NCBI GenBank assembly: GCA_020433785.1
Contig: JAGRCC010000268.1
Coordinates: 1-7,694 of the forward strand
Source: Anaerolineae bacterium
GTDB taxonomy: Bacteria > Chloroflexota > Anaerolineae > 4572-78 > J111
DNA: 7,694 nucleotides
Direction: 5' to 3'
Of this stretch, positions 1-3,133 are shown one piece after another. Made by a program: the position numbers and the translations under genes. The notes under the pieces are model-generated. The model did no database searches, was not told the origin of the DNA, and saw only the letters and a program-made list of their open reading frames with translations. The first letter of the stretch is position 1. The number at the start of each line of letters is the position of its first letter.

Positions 1-2
1 GA

Positions 3-1037
3 CGGCTGCCCCAACCCAAGCGCCTTCAAGGCGAACCGCTGCCCGTGCCTCCACCCAGTCGCGAACTCAACCCGTACAGCGCCCGCATCATCGACCTGCT
101 CGATGAGATGGTGCAAGTTACCGGCTTGAGCCACTTTGTCATTCTGACCGATTGGCTGGGGATGATTGAAGGCACCCTTCAGATGTGGGCTACCCAACTA
201 CGCACTATCGCCCTGGAAGGCACTGTTGCCCCTGACCCGCCGGCCATCGAAACGGTCTATCGCCAGGCACGGGAACGGTACCAGTTTGTCTCCGAGAGCC
301 GGCCCCAGGCCTACCGCAAGATGCAGGCGGCCTTTGTCGAATGCTTCCACCTCCTACGTGAGAGTGCCGGCCCCGACCTTGAAACGTATGCCGGGCAGAC
401 AACCATCAGCCCCAATGTGGTCGGCGAGGTGTTTATCACCTGTCTGGGCCACCCGCGAGCCTGGGCGCCGTATGTTACCCCCTGGGAAGAGGCTCTGGCC
501 AGGGCGGCGAAACTTATCCCCAACGGCCACGACCTGGTCTACGAGCGGCTGGCTGTGGCTGCGCTCGAAGCGCGTGAGGACGGTATTACCATCCGGCTTG
601 AGCCGGGGGAAAACTTCGAGGTCTGGTATGAGGCCATCGCCCCTTACATGCCGCAACTGGTCGTCGGCCGGCCGCTGATCGATCTGACGACAACCAGCTT
701 GCTGGCCGTGGCCGCCCGCTTCCCGGCCTGGCTGGTCAAACGGGACCACATCCGCCTGGTCTGGTCCACCCAAACCGATCCGCTGATCCAGCGCCTCAAC
801 CATATCAACGCCATGCTGTTCGGCCTCAACGGCTACGTGCTGGAGCAGCTTGACGCCCATAATGAAATCCTCAGCCGGCTCGAAGCCGAGCTAACCGAAG
901 AAAGCCCAGCCACACTCCGGGTACCGGCCGTCACCCATCCCGAACGGATTTATACCGACGCGGACCGGCCCCGACCCACCCCGCCGGCAGAAACGGATCG
1001 CTCGTTCACCACCCTGTTTCGCCGAGAAAAAGAGTAA
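3..1037 (+). CDS. Methyltransferase-fold protein with decayed SAM site (5' partial)
   Basis: The frame is open to the left edge, so the true start probably lies outside the window; a GTG at 45 is an alternative start (330 residues) with only a weak AAGG 13 bp upstream. Numbering from that GTG, the protein aligns along its length with the product of 2021-3067: a shared TDW/DDW segment near residue 36, a motif X-like segment (YVTPWEEAL, 143-151), and the helix ending LNHINAMLFGLNGY (251-264). These correspond to the SAM-binding half of gamma-type N6-adenine DNA methyltransferases such as HsdM. Where the paralogue has the glycine-rich motif I, this protein reads VGRPLIDLTTTSLL (207-220), and the acidic SAM-ribose motif is replaced by TQTD. 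No NPPY-type catalytic motif is seen. It is therefore probably neither a methylase nor a SAM binder. A structural or DNA-binding role, perhaps with the paralogue, is inference. The family match is fairly sure, the function unknown. Confidence 0.72.
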   Translation, partial: RLPQPKRLQGEPLPVPPPSRELNPYSARIIDLLDEMVQVTGLSHFVILTDWLGMIEGTLQMWATQLRTIALEGTVAPDPPAIETVYRQARERYQFVSESRPQAYRKMQAAFVECFHLLRESAGPDLETYAGQTTISPNVVGEVFITCLGHPRAWAPYVTPWEEALARAAKLIPNGHDLVYERLAVAALEAREDGITIRLEPGENFEVWYEAIAPYMPQLVVGRPLIDLTTTSLLAVAARFPAWLVKRDHIRLVWSTQTDPLIQRLNHINAMLFGLNGYVLEQLDAHNEILSRLEAELTEESPATLRVPAVTHPERIYTDADRPRPTPPAETDRSFTTLFRREKE

Positions 1038-1042
1038 TTCAC

Positions 1043-1081
1043 AGAGAATGGGAGATTGACATCAAGCATTTCCCATTCTCT
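1043..1081 (+). terminator. Hairpin just downstream of the first gene (possible terminator)
   Basis: AGAGAATGGGA at 1043-1053 and TCCCATTCTCT at 1071-1081 form a perfect 11-bp stem around a 17-base loop, starting 6 bp after the stop codon at 1035-1037. The position fits a transcription terminator or an mRNA 3'-end stabiliser. No T-run follows the stem; the tetranucleotide repeat block starts two bases later. Intrinsic termination is therefore uncertain. Confidence 0.45.
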
Positions 1082-1082
1082 A

Positions 1083-1130
1083 AACCAACCAACCAACCAT
1101 CCATCCATCCATCCATTCATCCAACTAACC
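1083..1130. repeat. AACC/ATCC tetranucleotide tandem repeat
   Basis: Four perfect AACC units (1083-1098) are followed by four perfect ATCC units (1099-1114) and then decaying copies (ATTC, ATCC, AACT, AACC) up to 1130. The 4-base period has no relation to a reading frame and the block lies in non-coding DNA between convergent genes. Such arrays can change length by slipped-strand mispairing. No promoter or gene is seen that a length change would clearly control. Confidence 0.85.
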
Positions 1131-1148
1131 CACCAACTATGCTGTGAC

Positions 1149-1188
1149 TTGAAGCATAAAAATGACAGCACATGCTTCCAACGTGCTG
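1149..1188. repeat. Overlapping inverted repeats
   Basis: GAAGCAT (1151-1157) is complementary to ATGCTTC (1172-1178), extendable by two A-T pairs past one bulged C. CAGCAC (1166-1171) is complementary to GTGCTG (1183-1188). GCTGT (1141-1145) also matches ACAGC (1165-1169). The arms interleave, so the hairpins would compete in a transcript. No associated coding region or regulatory element is recognised. Confidence 0.35.
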
Positions 1189-1236
1189 GTGACAAAATAT
1201 CCTTCTTAGCAATATTTGAGAGTCTGAGCAGAAAGC

Positions 1237-1267
1237 AAAAGCCCTGGTGATAAATTCCAACCAGGGC
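1237..1267 (-). terminator. Rho-independent terminator of the toxin-antitoxin operon
   Basis: Read on the minus strand, the arms at 1260-1267 and 1241-1248 form a perfect 8-bp GC-rich stem (GCCCTGGT with ACCAGGGC) around an 11-base loop, followed immediately by TTTT (1240-1237). It lies about 46 bp past the antitoxin stop codon. Stem, loop and short T-run all fit intrinsic termination of the minus-strand operon. Confidence 0.7.
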
Positions 1268-1313
1268 AAGGGGATGGTCATTAAATGATAAATTTTGTTG
1301 CGTTTTTCTCTGG

Positions 1314-1703
1314 TTACGTCTCTTGTTCAGCCATGACCACGTCATCCAACGAGACATTTAAGGCTTTGGCAATGGCGGCCAGGACTTCGGTGGTGCCATT
1401 GCGTTGCCCCGACTCAAGCTGAGACAAATAGGGTTTGCTGATCCCCGCAGCATCAGCCACCTGCTGCTGGGTCAAGCCTCGATACTCGCGCCAGACCCGA
1501 ATAGGATGCGCCCCATCCAGTAGCGCATAGGTGACCTCACTGGGGATCAACTCCTCGTCCCCATTGGCCAAAGCGACCTTGGCCTCATCAAAAGCCCGAA
1601 TATCCTGCAACATCTCCGCCTCGGCTACCAGGCGTTGATACTCCTCGTAGGGGATCACCGCCCACTCAGGCTGGCCGTTCTTCTCAATAATTTGGACGCT
1701 CAT
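1314..1703 (-). CDS. Xre-family antitoxin with Phd/YefM-like N-terminus
   Basis: This 129-residue protein is probably the antitoxin of the pair formed with the toxin at 1700-1957. Residues about 70-124 form a Cro/CI-type helix-turn-helix: RGLTQQQVADAAGISKPYLS followed by QLESGQRNGT and LAAIAKALNVSLDDVV. The first 45 residues (MSVQIIEKNGQPEWAVIPYEEYQRL onward by position) resemble the beta-strand and first helix of Phd/YefM antitoxins, giving a two-part protein. The ATG at 1703-1701 overlaps the toxin TGA by 4 bases (ATGA) and has a strong GGAGGT at 1717-1712, 8 bases upstream, which supports this start and translational coupling. By family analogy it neutralises the toxin and represses its own operon, probably through the palindrome at 1966-1982. 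The HTH is certain; the Phd-like assignment is by eye. Confidence 0.88.
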   Translation of the reverse strand: MSVQIIEKNGQPEWAVIPYEEYQRLVAEAEMLQDIRAFDEAKVALANGDEELIPSEVTYALLDGAHPIRVWREYRGLTQQQVADAAGISKPYLSQLESGQRNGTTEVLAAIAKALNVSLDDVVMAEQET

Positions 1704-1957
1704 CGATACACACCTCCGCGTGGAGCCACCTTCAAGACCAAAATTACCAACCGGTCATCTTCAAGTTCATAAATCACTCGCCAATCGCCGACCCGCAGCC
1801 GGTATCCCGAACGACCTTGCAGCTTGGTCAGGTTTGGATTAGGGGCATACGGGTCTTGAGCGAGTTGATCAAGCTTTTCCCGGATCAGGTTAGCCGTGTC
1901 ACGCGACATTTTGCGCAACGCTCGGTTTGCCTGCTTGGTAAAGACAATTCGATACAT
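1700..1957 (-). CDS. RelE/ParE-family toxin
   Basis: This 85-residue basic protein has the size and layout of RelE/ParE-superfamily toxins: a start strand MYRIVFTKQANRALRKM, two helices with LIREKLDQLAQDPY, then the beta-sheet core KLQGRSGYRLRVGDWRVIYE (45-64) and a C-terminal RGGVYR. Basic and aromatic residues likely to form the active site are R53, R55, R60, R80 and Y84, in the places where RelE-type mRNA interferases carry catalytic residues. By family it would cut ribosome-bound mRNA; a ParE-type gyrase activity cannot be excluded by eye. The toxin is upstream of its antitoxin, as in higBA-type operons. The ATG at 1957-1955 has no Shine-Dalgarno sequence, and the best promoter would place the transcript start at or next to this ATG. 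Confidence 0.9.
   Translation of the reverse strand: MYRIVFTKQANRALRKMSRDTANLIREKLDQLAQDPYAPNPNLTKLQGRSGYRLRVGDWRVIYELEDDRLVILVLKVAPRGGVYR
1712..1717 (-). promoter_or_regulatory. Ribosome binding site of the antitoxin
   Basis: GGAGGT on the minus strand lies 8 bases before the antitoxin ATG and inside the last codons of the toxin gene. It gives the antitoxin its own strong initiation site, consistent with antitoxin being made in excess of a toxin that lacks a visible Shine-Dalgarno sequence. Confidence 0.7.
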
Positions 1958-1976
1958 ACTGATATGTTAGCATAAT
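1948..1976 (+). promoter_or_regulatory. Candidate promoter of the 2021-3067 gene
   Basis: CATAAT at 1971-1976 matches the -10 consensus at 5 of 6 positions; TTCGAT at 1948-1953 is a weak -35 (3 of 6) at a 17-bp spacing. Transcription would start near 1983, giving a leader of roughly 38 bases that contains the ribosome binding site at 2007-2012. The -10 lies within the palindrome. Confidence 0.4.
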
Positions 1977-1992
1977 GCTAACCAAGCTGCAA
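1964..1992 (-). promoter_or_regulatory. Candidate promoter of the toxin-antitoxin operon (leaderless)
   Basis: On the minus strand, TTGCAG (1992-1987) and TAACAT (1969-1964) are separated by 17 bp, resembling -35 (3 of 6) and -10 (4 of 6) elements. The -10 element ends six bases before the toxin ATG, which would put +1 on the A of the start codon. The palindrome at 1966-1982 fills most of the spacer and overlaps the -10. The match to consensus is modest. Confidence 0.45.
1966..1982. promoter_or_regulatory. Palindromic operator in the divergent promoter region
   Basis: GTTAGCAT and ATGCTAAC are perfect 8-base inverted arms around a single central A. The site lies in the 63-bp gap between the divergent toxin ATG and the ATG at 2021, and overlaps candidate promoter elements on both strands. 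Its symmetry and position fit autorepression by the dimeric Xre antitoxin. Since the plus-strand candidate -10 (CATAAT, 1971-1976) lies inside it, the same site could also control the methyltransferase-like gene. Confidence 0.7.
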
Positions 1993-2006
1993 ACTTTTTC
2001 ACCCCG

Positions 2007-2012
2007 AAAGGA
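2007..2012 (+). promoter_or_regulatory. Ribosome binding site of the 2021-3067 gene
   Basis: AAAGGA ends 8 bases before the ATG at 2021. It supports that ATG as the start of the second methyltransferase-like gene. Confidence 0.65.
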
Positions 2013-2020
2013 TAAAACCC

Positions 2021-3067
2021 ATGGCAAAACGACGCCCACCCCAGCCTGGCGCCGGCCACTTCCACGGCAGCGGCCAATATGTCAGGCAAATCATTAAGTG
2101 TTTGGAAAAAGTAAATGCCGTGTCAGGCTATCATGCCTATCAAATTTTTGACGACTGGACGCAGTTAGTCGAAGCCTGTTTAGAAGCATTGCCCACTCAT
2201 CTAACCTCAGTGGCCCAAACCGGACAGATGGCAGAAGATACCCCGGAGACGAAGACGGTTTTTGAACGCCTTCAAGCCCGCTACGAACCGTCCCCCTATC
2301 GCTCAAACTCCGCCGATGTCTGGTCACAATTTAGTCAGGCCCTGGCCATTCTGCTGGAAAGCTCTGAGCCGGGGTTATGGGGGCCAGGTTCCTACGGCAA
2401 CTTCGATGTGGGCTATATGGGGCCGGACGTAATCGGGCATACCTATATGCTCTACGCCACGCCCAACCAGGCCCTTGCCCAGATATTTACGCCATGGAAT
2501 GTGGCCTTGCTACTTGGGCGACTGAACATAACTTCAGGCGAACAACAAATTCACGAGCGATTGAAACAAGCCTGCCAGCATCCCGATAATATTCTGGCCC
2601 AAGCCACGTTGCTAGCCGGACTGGCCATTGATGACCCTCAGGAGGCACGGGAATGGTTCTTTAGCCGGGTGTTGCCTGCGGCCTGGCCAACCTTTGAACC
2701 CCTTAAGGTTGGCGACCCAGCCGGATGCGGCTCAGGGGTGTTGTTGCTGGCGGCGGCAGCTTGTTTTCCAGTGTGGGCGGTCCATCTCAACTGTGTGACC
2801 TTCCAGGGAATAGACATCGACCCGGTCAGTGTCCGTTTGGCCAAAATCAACTGCTACCTGTACGGTCTCAATGGTTACTACCTCAAGTTTGCTGAAGCGC
2901 TACAGAGTGCAAACAACGCCACACATCTAAAGATACCTGGCTCTCATAAGGCCGCCTACCAGCAAGCGGTCAATGTTTACAAAGGTAAATCCCCAATAGC
3001 CGCGTCTGTGCCAACCTTTGAGGCTCTGTTCAGACCACAGCCAGTCGAAAAAGAGACTCAAATTTGA
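2021..3067 (+). CDS. SAM-binding N6-methyltransferase-like protein lacking the catalytic motif
   Basis: This 348-residue protein shows the start of the gamma-class N6-adenine DNA methyltransferase motif series. A motif X-like segment (IFTPWNVALLLGRL, 155-168) is followed by a glycine-rich motif I (GDPAGCGSGVLLLAAA, 231-246) and an acidic motif with its following helix (GIDIDPVSVRLAKIN, 263-277, then LYGLNGY). These should bind S-adenosylmethionine. The usual next step, an NPPY/NPPF or DPPY catalytic motif, is absent from the remaining 60 residues, and the protein is shorter than working HsdM-type enzymes, so DNA methylation is unlikely. It is a paralogue of the gene at 3-1037; both end in a similar F-x-x-L-F-R segment (333-338 here, PTFEALFRPQ). 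The ATG is backed by AAAGGA at 2007-2012. It is transcribed divergently from the toxin-antitoxin operon and ends at the terminator at 3083-3118. A SAM-sensing or DNA-binding role on a mobile element is inference. Confidence 0.8.
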   Translation: MAKRRPPQPGAGHFHGSGQYVRQIIKCLEKVNAVSGYHAYQIFDDWTQLVEACLEALPTHLTSVAQTGQMAEDTPETKTVFERLQARYEPSPYRSNSADVWSQFSQALAILLESSEPGLWGPGSYGNFDVGYMGPDVIGHTYMLYATPNQALAQIFTPWNVALLLGRLNITSGEQQIHERLKQACQHPDNILAQATLLAGLAIDDPQEAREWFFSRVLPAAWPTFEPLKVGDPAGCGSGVLLLAAAACFPVWAVHLNCVTFQGIDIDPVSVRLAKINCYLYGLNGYYLKFAEALQSANNATHLKIPGSHKAAYQQAVNVYKGKSPIAASVPTFEALFRPQPVEKETQI

Positions 3068-3082
3068 CCCGAACTCTTTGCG

Positions 3083-3118
3083 AAAGCCCCGTCACGAAAT
3101 CAAGTGACGGGGCTTTTT
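3083..3118 (+). terminator. Rho-independent terminator, probably bidirectional
   Basis: AGCCCCGTCAC (3085-3095) and GTGACGGGGCT (3104-3114) form a perfect 11-bp GC-rich stem with an 8-base loop, followed by a T-run at 3114-3118. It begins about 15 bp past the plus-strand stop codon. The TniQ gene converges from the other side and ends at 3134; the reverse strand has only TTT after the stem, so termination in that direction would be weaker. Confidence 0.9.
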
Positions 3119-3133
3119 GTATTGAAGAGAGGG

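Larger units (their letters stand above)
1038..1313. other. Non-coding spacer between convergent genes
   Basis: This 276-bp stretch separates the stop of the first plus-strand gene from the stop of the minus-strand antitoxin. It is visibly more AT-rich than its flanks. It contains the hairpin at 1043-1081, the tetranucleotide repeats at 1083-1130, overlapping inverted repeats at 1149-1188, and the minus-strand terminator at 1237-1267. Short open frames cross it (for example 1056-1250 on the plus strand), but they translate the repeat into low-complexity peptide and have no family resemblance, so no gene is called here. Confidence 0.7.

Noticed and set aside
354..860. Minus-strand open frame of 168 codons opposite the first gene
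   Set aside because: The plus-strand frame has a paralogue at 2021-3067 and recognisable motifs; the reverse frame has neither.
1056..1250. Small plus-strand open frame over the AACC/ATCC repeats, and a minus-strand one at 950-1357
   Set aside because: The translation is low-complexity repeat sequence and crosses other features; no ribosome binding site stands out.
3068..3133. Possible transposon end with TGT/ACA and TnsB binding sites next to tniQ
   Set aside because: The gap is almost filled by a terminator, and no repeated 20-bp class sites or target duplication could be seen.
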